Below are positions 1-7,165 of a stretch of 19,674 nt of DNA, in pieces. A model generated the notes under the pieces. It made no database searches, was not told the origin of the DNA, and saw only the letters and a program-made list of their open reading frames with translations. Position 1 is the first letter of the stretch; each line of letters opens with the position of its first letter. Made by a program: the position numbers and the translations under genes. Source of the stretch: JAVEYA01 sp034003745 (GTDB taxonomy: Bacteria > Bacillota > Peptococcia > DRI-13 > PHAD01); the NCBI GenBank assembly GCA_034003745.1, contig JAVEYA010000038.1, forward strand, positions 1-19,674. The letters run 5' to 3'.

Positions 1-149
1 TTACTAGCCTCACAGGACTAATTTCAAGGGACTGAATTCAATGATAATCTCACAGAGTTATTTCTTTCTCACTTATTATAGTGCGAATTATCCGGCCCGT
101 CAACCTGTTTCATTTTTCAAGCCATTTTGCAGGTCTTGGGCTATTGTTC

Positions 150-178
150 TTGTTAAATCGGGATTTTTCAGCTAAACT
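150..178 (+). promoter_or_regulatory. possible sigma-A promoter for degV
   Basis: A TTGTTA box at 150-155 and a TAAACT box at 173-178 are separated by 17 bases, about 40 bases upstream of the chosen degV start. Both boxes are imperfect and the region is AT-rich, so this is only a plausible assignment. The 1-149 stretch shows no other gene or RNA that I can support. Confidence 0.3.
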
Positions 179-218
179 GTCGTTATACGGGATTATTTTA
201 ATGAAAGGATTAACCGGT

Positions 219-1067
219 ATGCTTAATAAAAAAATCCGGGTCGTCACCGATAGCACTTCCGATCTTCCCCCAGAGTACGTAAAGGAAAACAACATTAACG
301 TTATCCCCCTTTATGTCAATTTTCCCGACGCTACTTACCGAGATGGCGTGGACATGGCGCCCGCCGAGTTTTATCCCCTCTTGAAAAGCGCCAAAGATTT
401 CATCCCGAAAACCTCCACTCCGACCAGAGAAGATTTTACCCAGGTCTACAAATCCTTGCTGGAAGAGGGCTATGAGGTTATTTCCATCCATATTTCTTCC
501 GGGTTAAGCTCTACGTTCTCTATCGCCAAAGCGGCGGCGCAAACGCTCAGCGACCGTATCCACGTCTTTGACTCCAAATCCATCAGCCTGGGAATAGGAC
601 TGCAAGTCATGGAAACGGTGGATATGATCAAACAGGACTTGCATCTGTCAGAAATAGCCGATTATCTCCATAAATTGAGGCACCGTACCGAAGTACTCTT
701 CTCTATCGATACGCTGGAATATTTACAAAAAGGCGGACGCATCGGCAAAGTTTCCTCACTTTTGGGCAGTATTCTTAATATCAAGCCGGTCATCCGGGTA
801 GAAGACGGTATTTATGTCCCCTTGGATAAGGTCAGGAACCAGAAACAAGCGATCAAAAGAAAAGTCGAACATATGGCTAAAGTCCTGGACGGTCTTCGTC
901 CGCGCTATGTCGGCGTCGCTCACGGCGCCGCGGAGGAAGCGGCGCACTGTCTTAAGGAACTGGCGGAAAGCACCTTTGACATTAAAGTTTCCATTCTGCA
1001 GGAAGCAAGTCCGGTCATCGGCGTCCATGCCGGTCCGGGTTGTCTTGGCTTGTCCTTTACTTACTAG
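219..1067 (+). CDS. DegV family fatty-acid-binding protein
   Basis: The product is a 282-residue DegV-family protein. Known members bind a long-chain fatty acid in a cleft between two domains, and in Gram-positive bacteria some (FakB) present fatty acids to the kinase FakA. The family signature DSTSDLP lies at residues 10-16, followed by the KTSTPT strand-loop near residue 63 and SSGLSST near residue 93; the C-terminal domain ends in a GPGCLG motif. The length matches the family. The frame stays open upstream to a GTG at 81, but ATG 219 is preferred: it has AAAGGA nine bases upstream and begins exactly at the usual DegV N-terminus (MLNKKIRVVTDS). The MFS gene follows after 38 bases, so the two may be co-transcribed. 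No FakA-like kinase is present, so the lipid partner is unknown. The family call is firm; the ligand is inferred. Confidence 0.93.
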   Translation: MLNKKIRVVTDSTSDLPPEYVKENNINVIPLYVNFPDATYRDGVDMAPAEFYPLLKSAKDFIPKTSTPTREDFTQVYKSLLEEGYEVISIHISSGLSSTFSIAKAAAQTLSDRIHVFDSKSISLGIGLQVMETVDMIKQDLHLSEIADYLHKLRHRTEVLFSIDTLEYLQKGGRIGKVSSLLGSILNIKPVIRVEDGIYVPLDKVRNQKQAIKRKVEHMAKVLDGLRPRYVGVAHGAAEEAAHCLKELAESTFDIKVSILQEASPVIGVHAGPGCLGLSFTY

Positions 1068-1105
1068 GATATGCGCCTAATACGAATATACACAGGTGAT
1101 AATAA

Positions 1106-2278
1106 ATGAAACAGACCATAGATAAAACGGAGGTCAAACCCCGCATCTGGACCAAAAATTTTGTCCTGATCAGCTTTGCTACTTTTTTTCTTTTTATTAG
1201 TTTTCAGATGCTTCTGCCGATTCTGCCCGATTATGCCGTCTCACTTGGCGTCAATAAAAGCTATCTGGGCCTGATTACCGGAAGTTTGACCATCACCTCG
1301 ATTTTTTTCCGCCCCTTTGTCGGCCGCGCGGTGGACACCTATGGACGCAAGGTTATTTATCTCATAGGTCTGTGTATCTACTTATCCGCCATGGTCGGCT
1401 ATTTCTTTGCCACCACGCTCTTCTTCATGCTGGCCCTAAGGGTAGTACACGGAGCAGGTTGGGCGGCCACCTCGGGCGGGGCGGTTACCATTGTAGCCGA
1501 TATCACTCCGGAATCGCGGCGCGGCGAAGGCATGGGCTATTACGGCGTCTGCAATACCCTGGCCATGGCCGTGGCCCCGGCGCTGGGCCTGTTCATTCTG
1601 GACGGTTGGGGCTATCTGCCTGTGTTTGCAGTAGGTTTGGCGGCCACAATTCTGACGACTCTGTTTGCTTCGTTAATCAAGCTCCCGCCTTATACGGCCC
1701 CGGATAAACAGGCCCAAAAGGTCTCCATGTTTGAAAAAAGGGCTTTCCGTGTCAGCTTGACTTTGTTCTTCACCACGATTTCCTATGGGGTCATCGTCAC
1801 CTTTCTGCCGCTTTATGCAGCAGAGCACGGTATTGCCAATATCGGTTTATTCTTCACTGTCTATGCCCTGGGGCTCCTGGTCAGCCGGCCGACCTGCGGA
1901 ATATATTACGACAGAAGAGGGCCGAAGCTCTTGATTCTGGGCGGGTCGCTTCTGCTCGTTGTCTCCCTGCTGACACTGGCCTTTGCTCAGGATTTGTCGC
2001 ATTTCTTAATTGCCGGCGTTCTCTACGGTTTTGGCTTTGGCGCCGTACAGCCCACCATCTACGCGCTGTCCGTCGAAGGGATTGAGCCCCACCGCCGCGG
2101 CGCCGCCACTTCTATGGTCATGGCTTCCTGGGATCTGGGAATGGGCATAGGCGCAATTGTGCTGGGCTTTATCGCCAACTACACCAGCTACAGCTTTGTC
2201 TATCTGTTGTCTTCCTTGTTTATTCTGGCCGCTTTGGGTTCTTTCTTCCTGTTCAGAAAAAAGCCGGCTGTCTGTTAA
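1106..2278 (+). CDS. MFS transporter, drug/sugar efflux type
   Basis: The product is a 390-residue, very hydrophobic major facilitator superfamily permease with about 12 predicted transmembrane segments, acting in the cytoplasmic membrane. The loop between helices 2 and 3 carries the conserved MFS motif as GRAVDTYGRKV (about residues 72-82), and the pseudo-symmetric SRPTCGIYYDRRGPK appears in the second half. A central cytoplasmic loop rich in charged residues separates the two six-helix halves. The start ATG is preceded by a weak CAGGTGAT site. The substrate cannot be told from sequence; 12-helix members of this kind are usually proton-coupled exporters. It lies 38 bases after degV on the same strand, and its stop codon falls inside the loop of the terminator shared with the convergent kinase gene. 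Confidence 0.92.
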   Translation: MKQTIDKTEVKPRIWTKNFVLISFATFFLFISFQMLLPILPDYAVSLGVNKSYLGLITGSLTITSIFFRPFVGRAVDTYGRKVIYLIGLCIYLSAMVGYFFATTLFFMLALRVVHGAGWAATSGGAVTIVADITPESRRGEGMGYYGVCNTLAMAVAPALGLFILDGWGYLPVFAVGLAATILTTLFASLIKLPPYTAPDKQAQKVSMFEKRAFRVSLTLFFTTISYGVIVTFLPLYAAEHGIANIGLFFTVYALGLLVSRPTCGIYYDRRGPKLLILGGSLLLVVSLLTLAFAQDLSHFLIAGVLYGFGFGAVQPTIYALSVEGIEPHRRGAATSMVMASWDLGMGIGAIVLGFIANYTSYSFVYLLSSLFILAALGSFFLFRKKPAVC

Positions 2279-2295
2279 GACAACCGGCTTTTTTA
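2257..2295. terminator. bidirectional terminator overlapping the MFS stop codon
   Basis: An AAAAAGCCGG arm at the end of the MFS gene pairs with CCGGCTTTTT, with an inner TGTC/GACA extension and the TAA stop codon in the loop. A-tracts and T-tracts on the two sides let it end transcripts from both the MFS gene and the convergent kinase gene, whose stop codon begins only two bases beyond it. Confidence 0.85.
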
Positions 2296-2296
2296 T

Positions 2297-3844
2297 TTAT
2301 TTCCCGTGAATAGAGCTGCCGCCGATGAACTCACGCAAGATGGAGTTTAAGGGCACGTATTGGTCGCTGAAATCGGGCACATAATCCAAAAGTTCCAAGA
2401 GGCGCCGTGCGTCTGCATACTCGCTTTCCGCAGGACTGATGGCTGCGAGAAGCGGATAAGCATATTTTTTCAAGATGCTTAATTCGTAAATCAGGGCTGA
2501 GTTAAACATAATATCCGCATCTTCCTGAAAGGGGAAGATGTTTTTTTCTTCGCCCCGGCGGACCGAAGGCCAGCGCTTTAAAGTATGGATAGCTTTCTGA
2601 TTGCGGAACTGGCTGTCCCGCACAATCCGCCTGATCAGCCGGGTATCGGTGGTATGAATGCGGTTATGGTCATCGATGGAAATCATGGCCAGCGCGCTGA
2701 TATAGATTTTATATTTGTTTTCTCTGGGGATGGAAGCGGTGAGTTTTTCATTCAGGGCATGAATGCCTTCGATGATAATAGGATGTTCCTTTTCCGAAAA
2801 CACTTCTTTAACCACATCATCACGGCAGCCGCGTTCAAAATTAAAAATGGGGCAGGCCACTGTTTCCCCTTTGATAATCTCCTGGATATGCTGGTTAAAC
2901 AGCGAAATATCTACGGCTTCCAAGGCTTCGAAATCATATTCTCCGTTTTCGTCTTTGGGCGTGTGTTCACGGTCCACAAAATAGTCGTCGGTAGACAAAG
3001 AAATCGGACGAAGGCCTAAAACACGCAGTTGAATAGACAGCCGCTCGCCGAAAGTCGTTTTGCCGGAAGAGGAAGGCCCGGCGATCAGAATTAACTTGAT
3101 TTTATCGCGCTGGGAATAGATTGCGTCGGCGATACGGGCAATTTTCTTCTCCTGCAGCGCTTCACCCACATGAATCAACGTGTTGACGTCCTTCGCGTCG
3201 GTCTGACACATTCTCAGCAGGCTGGATAAATTACTGACTTCCAGGATATCCGCCCATTCTTCCGAATCCTGCCAGACCTGCGCCAGCTTCGGCAAGCGGT
3301 ATTTGGGCGCGACTGTCGCAGGATCGTCAGCGGCGGGGAATCTCAAGAGAAGCCCGCCATTATATTTTTCCAGCGCGAAGACTTGCAATAAGCCGGTGCG
3401 GCTGACCAGAATATGACTGGAGAAATCTGCATAGCGGTCTGTACGGTATAACCTGACCCGGTTCCAGGGCAAATACGCCAACAGTTCAATGGTATCTTCC
3501 CGGCCATAGCGGGTGAGGTACTCTATCGCTTGTTCTTTAGTAAAATATTCCGCGTTGATAGTAAAATCACCGGCTGCCAGCTCCCGCATTTTAGCTTCCA
3601 GGGCTTTGACTTCCACTTCCGTTAATGTTTTGCCCTCTTTGAATTCACAGTAATAGGCATGCCCCAGGGAATATTGGATATGCAACCGATCGTGCGGAAA
3701 CAGCTCAAACGCCGCCCAGGCCAGCAAATATACCAGGCTCTGCCGGTAGACGCGCAGGCCGCTTTCTGAAGCCATATCGATAACGTCCACCGTTTCCTGC
3801 GGGAGAAGAATCGTGTCTTGTTCATGTCTTACTTGTTCAGGCAT
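2297..3844 (-). CDS. uridine kinase-like nucleoside kinase with N-terminal SAD-like domain
   Basis: This 515-residue protein has two parts. Residues about 50-210 resemble the second additional domain seen in threonyl/alanyl-tRNA synthetases (the GHAYYCEF stretch at 61-68). The C-terminal half is a uridine kinase/phosphoribulokinase-type P-loop domain with Walker A GPSSSGKTT (256-264), a DDY motif at 286-288, and an FNFERG segment. The combination is a recognised but poorly characterised Firmicute family annotated as nucleoside kinase; it usually also has a TGS domain at the N-terminus, which I do not clearly see here. The likely reaction is ATP-dependent phosphorylation of a nucleoside or similar small molecule in the cytoplasm. 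The ATG is supported by an AGGAGGAGAG site, and an upstream TTGTCA/TATAAT promoter is clear. The fold is certain; the substrate is not. Confidence 0.88.
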   Translation of the reverse strand: MPEQVRHEQDTILLPQETVDVIDMASESGLRVYRQSLVYLLAWAAFELFPHDRLHIQYSLGHAYYCEFKEGKTLTEVEVKALEAKMRELAAGDFTINAEYFTKEQAIEYLTRYGREDTIELLAYLPWNRVRLYRTDRYADFSSHILVSRTGLLQVFALEKYNGGLLLRFPAADDPATVAPKYRLPKLAQVWQDSEEWADILEVSNLSSLLRMCQTDAKDVNTLIHVGEALQEKKIARIADAIYSQRDKIKLILIAGPSSSGKTTFGERLSIQLRVLGLRPISLSTDDYFVDREHTPKDENGEYDFEALEAVDISLFNQHIQEIIKGETVACPIFNFERGCRDDVVKEVFSEKEHPIIIEGIHALNEKLTASIPRENKYKIYISALAMISIDDHNRIHTTDTRLIRRIVRDSQFRNQKAIHTLKRWPSVRRGEEKNIFPFQEDADIMFNSALIYELSILKKYAYPLLAAISPAESEYADARRLLELLDYVPDFSDQYVPLNSILREFIGGSSIHGK

Positions 3845-3905
3845 GGTCTCTCCTCCTTGTTTCTAAGGATATTCTTAAGAACATTGCTAATATTCTTGCC
3901 CTGTT

Positions 3906-3934
3906 ATTATACCTTAAAGAACTCTATTTGACAA
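3906..3934 (-). promoter_or_regulatory. sigma-A promoter of the nucleoside kinase gene
   Basis: Read on the minus strand, TTGTCA (3934-3929) and a perfect TATAAT (3911-3906) are separated by 17 bases. The resulting leader to the kinase start would be about 55 bases. The -35 box shares five of its six positions with the -35 box of the oppositely directed sdpR promoter. Confidence 0.75.
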
Positions 3935-3957
3935 AAATGCCTGTTTCCAGTTATACT
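3928..3957 (+). promoter_or_regulatory. sigma-A promoter of sdpR-sdpI
   Basis: A perfect TTGACA (3928-3933) and TATACT (3952-3957) lie 18 bases apart, upstream of the ArsR-type regulator gene. It diverges from the kinase promoter over a shared -35 region, so RNA polymerase probably cannot occupy both promoters at once. Confidence 0.8.
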
Positions 3958-3961
3958 ATAT

Positions 3962-3977
3962 TTAGACGTTTATCTAA
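3962..3977. promoter_or_regulatory. putative SdpR operator
   Basis: The dyad TTAGA-CGTTTA-TCTAA lies immediately downstream of the sdpR -10 box, over the expected transcription start. Its size and placement suit an ArsR-type homodimer repressing its own promoter, as SdpR does in Bacillus subtilis. The assignment rests on position and symmetry only. Confidence 0.55.
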
Positions 3978-4032
3978 TTATTTAAGCCTTGTCCTCTGGT
4001 TTTTTTAATCTATTCCTGCGAGGTGAGCCTGA

Positions 4033-4311
4033 ATGCCCGGACTTAACGACAGTTTCAAAGCCTTGTCCGATCCGACCCGCCGCCGGATCTTACAACTTTT
4101 GCGCGCCAACAATATGACTGCCGGAGAAATTGCCGAACAGTTCAACATCTCCAAACCCAGCATCAGCCATCACCTCAGCCTTTTAAAGCAGGCGGATCTG
4201 GTTTTTGACCAGCGGCAGGGTCAGAATATTATTTACTCTCTAAATACCACCGTGTTTGACGATCTCATCGGCTGGTTTCTAGCCTTAAGCGGTAAAAAGG
4301 AGGAAGATTAA
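4033..4311 (+). CDS. ArsR-family transcriptional regulator, SdpR-like
   Basis: This 92-residue winged-helix repressor opens with LNDSFKALSDPTRRRILQLL, the hallmark of the ArsR family. The recognition helix is around ISKPSISHHLSLLKQADLV (about residues 47-65), and the wing contains QGQNIIYSLNTT. There is no CxC metal site in the recognition helix, so it is not a metal sensor of the classical type. Directly following it, with its TAA abutting the next ATG (TAAATG), is an SdpI-like membrane protein. That pair matches the sdpR-sdpI operon of Bacillus subtilis, where SdpR represses the operon until SdpI sequesters it at the membrane. The AGGTGAG site upstream of ATG supports the start. No sdpABC toxin genes are in the window. 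Confidence 0.88.
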   Translation: MPGLNDSFKALSDPTRRRILQLLRANNMTAGEIAEQFNISKPSISHHLSLLKQADLVFDQRQGQNIIYSLNTTVFDDLIGWFLALSGKKEED

Positions 4312-4965
4312 ATGCTGGAACGACTAAAGAAAGAATGGTTTATCTTTGCAATTATCCTGGCTTCTTTTGCTTTCGGCTTGTACGTATATCCCGAACTGCC
4401 CGAGCAAATCCCCAGGCACTGGAATATCCGGGGAGAAGTGGACGGGTGGTCGGGCAAGACTTTTGGCGTCCTTTTCTTTCCCCTGCTTAACCTGGCTCTC
4501 TATCCGCTCTTCCTGTTGCTGCCCCGCCTGGACCCGCGGCGCGCCAACTATATGCATTTCAGTAAGGCTTATACAGCTATTCGGGTTACCCTGCACCTCT
4601 TTTTCGCAGTACTATATGTTATCTCCCTCTTGGCCGCGCTCGGTTACCCGCTGGATATTAATTTAATCGTCAAATTTATTGTCTCTCTTTTAATTCTCAT
4701 CCTGGGCAACTATATGGGCAAATTCAAGCATAATTACTTCGTCGGCATCAAAACGCCCTGGACCCTGGCTAACGAAGAAGTCTGGTTCAAGACGCACCGT
4801 TTTGCCGCGCCCTTGTGGGTGGCTGCAGGTCTGTTGGGGATGGCCCTCAGTTTCTTTCACCAGGCCTGGGCCGCGTATCTGATGTTTGGCGGCATCATGG
4901 CGGCGGCTTTTATTCCTATGGTCTACTCCTACGTAATCTTTCGGAAATTGGGGCAGGATAAATAA
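4312..4965 (+). CDS. SdpI/DUF1648 family membrane protein
   Basis: The 217-residue membrane protein has about six transmembrane segments. It begins with a DUF1648 block (the YPELPEQIPRHWNIRGEVDG region, residues about 26-45), and its second half carries the SdpI signature, seen as NYFVGIKTPWTL and VWFKTHRFA (residues about 140-165). In Bacillus subtilis SdpI gives immunity to the SdpC toxin and signals to SdpR. Here it is translationally coupled to the regulator and has its own AAAAGGAGGA site within the end of that gene. With no toxin gene nearby it may protect against toxins made by other cells or serve envelope stress sensing. No terminator is obvious after it; instead a palindromic repeat separates it from the convergent gene. 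Confidence 0.88.
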   Translation: MLERLKKEWFIFAIILASFAFGLYVYPELPEQIPRHWNIRGEVDGWSGKTFGVLFFPLLNLALYPLFLLLPRLDPRRANYMHFSKAYTAIRVTLHLFFAVLYVISLLAALGYPLDINLIVKFIVSLLILILGNYMGKFKHNYFVGIKTPWTLANEEVWFKTHRFAAPLWVAAGLLGMALSFFHQAWAAYLMFGGIMAAAFIPMVYSYVIFRKLGQDK

Positions 4966-4987
4966 TTGCTTAAGGGAGATGGGTAAA

Positions 4988-5017
4988 TGGGACAGAGGGG
5001 ACAGGTCCCTTGTCCCA
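4988..5017. repeat. GGGACA-type palindromic repeat, copy 1
   Basis: A 30-base imperfect palindrome begins TGGGACAG and ends TTGTCCCA. It is nearly identical, in inverted orientation, to a 29-base copy at 6163-6191; the two differ by one base of length in the run of C residues and its neighbour. It lies between the convergent sdpI and HgdB-like genes and ends two bases before the stop codon of the latter. It resembles REP-type intergenic repeats common in many bacterial genomes, and may also serve as a transcription barrier. Confidence 0.75.
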
Positions 5018-5019
5018 GA

Positions 5020-6096
5020 TTAAACAGCATGTTGTTGTTTTTTTGTATAGAGCACATCCAAAAAGGCTTCGAGCCTGGTTTCAAACCCCGTCGGGCTGTG
5101 ATGCTGGTCCAGCGTCACAAATAGCGCCGGGGTTTTTTGGTCGCGGCACATTTTATCCAGTGCGCTGCGCGCCACGATTTCCGGCATGCAGCCCATCGGA
5201 AAAAGCTGAACCAGCCCGTCAATATGCTTTTGGCCCATCACACGCGCGTTGGCGACTGTTTCCAGGCCAAATCCGCCTACCGAACTGGTCAGATAAGGCT
5301 GCGCGTTCTCCAGCAGATTGCGGCGGTAAACCCCTTTCTTCCAGGGCAAAAGAATATTGGGCAGCCAACCGGAAACGGACATTTCCTTATACACCGCTAC
5401 ATTGCGCGCGGCAAAAAAATCCTCTACCTGGTGATTGGCGAACGGTTCCAGTAAGGTATAAATGTCACCGATCAAGCCGACGCGTATAACGGAATCCGCC
5501 GGATACATTTCCAGGCTGTGCAGATGTGTAATCACGCTTCGTTTCAGTAGAATCGCTTCCTGCGGGGAAGCCGCTTTGCGCAGGCTGCTGCGGGCGGAAG
5601 CCATAAACTCGTTAAATCCCGGCCTGTCGGTGGCCAGGGGCGCATATTCCCGCCCGATCCGATCCAAGATTTCTTCCCCGCATAGGAGTTCCCACCCCAA
5701 ATGGGCAGCCTGGATTAAAGCCGGCAGGGAGACCGGCGCCATCTGCCGGAGGATTTTATAATTCTGCCGGTGATAGCCTTTATCAATAATCATTTCGGTA
5801 AATTCATATCCGGCCGCCTTCAAAATCTTAACGGCCAGATAGACGAAGTAGCCGAAGCGGCAGGGACCGCTGCCCCCCAGCATCATAATCGCGTCCGCGC
5901 CCATATCCAGGGCCTGGCGCATATTGCCCAGCACCAGGCAAAAGGGCAGGCAGGACCCTTCCGGGGCCAGTTCTTGCCCCCGTTTCAACGTCTCGGGCCC
6001 CGGCAGGGGCGGCGTCAGGTAAGGAACTTGCAGCGTCTGACAAACCTTCTCCAGCGCCAGGTGCATTTTATCCATATGGGGAAATGAAACCAACAT
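5020..6096 (-). CDS. HgdB-like acyl-CoA dehydratase/activase-related protein (third paralogue)
   Basis: This 358-residue protein is of the DUF2229 or 2-hydroxyglutaryl-CoA dehydratase D-component-like type. It shares a plan with the paralogue at 7162-8256: a first cysteine block GSCLPFCLVLGNM, a GGSGPCRFGYF block, and a late FPMGCMPEIV block, positions that in this superfamily commonly hold iron-sulphur cluster ligands. It probably receives low-potential electrons from the neighbouring ATPase activase. A TTG start at 6114 is possible, but ATG 6096 is preferred because AAAGGAGC lies at proper spacing and because the family N-terminus (VSFPHMDKMHLA) starts there. That ribosome binding site sits in the 3-prime arm of a strong hairpin, so expression is probably attenuated relative to the upstream genes. 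The chemistry performed is unknown. Confidence 0.82.
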   Translation of the reverse strand: MLVSFPHMDKMHLALEKVCQTLQVPYLTPPLPGPETLKRGQELAPEGSCLPFCLVLGNMRQALDMGADAIMMLGGSGPCRFGYFVYLAVKILKAAGYEFTEMIIDKGYHRQNYKILRQMAPVSLPALIQAAHLGWELLCGEEILDRIGREYAPLATDRPGFNEFMASARSSLRKAASPQEAILLKRSVITHLHSLEMYPADSVIRVGLIGDIYTLLEPFANHQVEDFFAARNVAVYKEMSVSGWLPNILLPWKKGVYRRNLLENAQPYLTSSVGGFGLETVANARVMGQKHIDGLVQLFPMGCMPEIVARSALDKMCRDQKTPALFVTLDQHHSPTGFETRLEAFLDVLYTKKQQHAV

Positions 6097-6097
6097 A

Positions 6098-6151
6098 AAA
6101 AAGCTCCTTTTCAAGGCATACTCACTTAAGTATGCCCAAAAGGAGCTTTTT
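6098..6151 (-). promoter_or_regulatory. terminator-like hairpin sequestering a Shine-Dalgarno
   Basis: On the minus-strand RNA a perfect 14-bp outer stem (6138-6151 with 6098-6111) encloses a perfect 7-bp inner stem (6130-6136 with 6115-6121) and an 8-base loop. The 3-prime arm contains AAAGGAGC, the ribosome binding site of the gene starting at ATG 6096. The U-tract that would complete an intrinsic terminator is the spacer between that site and the start codon. The element could therefore terminate transcription, block translation, or both. A T-run also follows it on the plus strand. Confidence 0.75.
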
Positions 6152-6162
6152 CTTATTCATTT

Positions 6163-6191
6163 TGGGACAAGGGACCTGTCCCCCTGTCCCA
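6163..6191. repeat. GGGACA-type palindromic repeat, copy 2
   Basis: A 29-base imperfect palindrome starting TGGGACAAGGGACC, it is the inverted counterpart of the repeat at 4988-5017. It lies between the activase stop codon and the hairpin that precedes the third HgdB-like gene, so that gene is bracketed by an inverted repeat pair about 1.15 kb apart. Confidence 0.75.
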
Positions 6192-6199
6192 AAAATGCA

Positions 6200-7165
6200 T
6201 TATCCGACTTTGGCGCTCACATTGGACCATTTTCCGCAGCGATCGCCCCAGCGCGCCACCAGGACGTCGTTCTCATGGATCTGGATAATTTCACACAGGT
6301 TGGGGCAGCCTTTACACTCGAAACTGGTCGGCCGGAAATCGTAGTCCGCAGCCTTCCAGCCCTTGAACTTAGTCGGCACATTGCGTGTGGCCTCCCTGGC
6401 CAGCAGGCAGCAGCCCACTGCGCCCATGACGTTATAGTGCTCCGGCACGATTAATTCCATACCCAGGGCTTGCTCAAAAGCGTGTTTAATCCCCACATTG
6501 GCGGCCACGCCGCCCTGAAAGACTACTGGAGCAAGGATTTCCTTGCCCTTGCCCACGTTGTTCAGATAGTTACGCACTAATGCCTCGCACAGGCCGGCCA
6601 CAATGTCCTCAGTGGCGTGACCCAGCTGCTGCTTATGAATCATGTCCGACTCGGCAAAAACAGCGCAGCGTCCGGCAATCCGGACCGGGTTGGTGGCTTT
6701 CAGCGCCAGCGCCCCAAATTCTTCAATGGGTATTTTCAGACGGTCGGCCTGATGGTCCAGGAATGAACCTGTTCCCGCGGCGCAAACCGTGTTCATGGCA
6801 AAATCCGTGACGATACCGTCCCGCATGATGATAATCTTAGAGTCCTGGCCGCCGATTTCCAGGATGGTCTGGGCGTCGGGAAGCACTTTAGAGACAGCCA
6901 CGGCGTGGGCGGTAATCTCATTTTTGACTGCATCCGCACCTACCAGGACAGCGGTAAGGCTGCGGGCGCTGCCTGTGACCCCGGCCCCGGCGATGGTTAC
7001 TTCTTTCCCTATTTTTTCACCAAGCGCCTTCAGCCCCGTCTGCACCACTCTGACCGGCTGGCCCATGGTCCTAAGATACAATTGCTCAATGATTTCTTCC
7101 TTTTCGGTCATGACGACCAGGTTGGTGCTTACTGAGCCTACATCTACTCCCAGATATGCTTTCAC
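6200..7165 (-). CDS. HgdC-like acyl-CoA dehydratase activase (BcrAD/BadFG ATPase)
   Basis: This 321-residue ATPase belongs to the ASKHA/BadF-BcrA group. Activases of this kind hydrolyse ATP to push an electron from a dimer-bridging [4Fe-4S] cluster to a partner iron-sulphur protein. Visible landmarks are GVDVGSVSTN (residues 6-15), GAGVTGSAR (60-68), EIGGQDSK (103-110), CAAGTGSF (128-135) and FQGGVAANVGI (216-226). Cys128 and Cys167 match the two cysteines that hold the interface cluster in HgdC of Acidaminococcus (127 and 166 there). A C-terminal extension adds four more cysteines (284, 287, 291 and 310), as in longer activases of this branch, perhaps another metal site. The ATG overlaps the upstream stop as ATGA, so translation is coupled to its HgdB-like neighbour. 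The enzyme class is sure; the partner reaction is inferred. Confidence 0.92.
   Translation of the reverse strand: MKAYLGVDVGSVSTNLVVMTEKEEIIEQLYLRTMGQPVRVVQTGLKALGEKIGKEVTIAGAGVTGSARSLTAVLVGADAVKNEITAHAVAVSKVLPDAQTILEIGGQDSKIIIMRDGIVTDFAMNTVCAAGTGSFLDHQADRLKIPIEEFGALALKATNPVRIAGRCAVFAESDMIHKQQLGHATEDIVAGLCEALVRNYLNNVGKGKEILAPVVFQGGVAANVGIKHAFEQALGMELIVPEHYNVMGAVGCCLLAREATRNVPTKFKGWKAADYDFRPTSFECKGCPNLCEIIQIHENDVLVARWGDRCGKWSNVSAKVG

Noticed and set aside
1..149. Possible tRNA or upstream gene end at the left edge
   Set aside because: No cloverleaf, conserved TTC loop or open frame with motifs was found.
81..218. N-terminal extension of the DegV frame from a GTG at 81
   Set aside because: It lacks a convincing ribosome binding site, adds sequence not seen in the family, and ATG 219 has AAAGGA at correct spacing.
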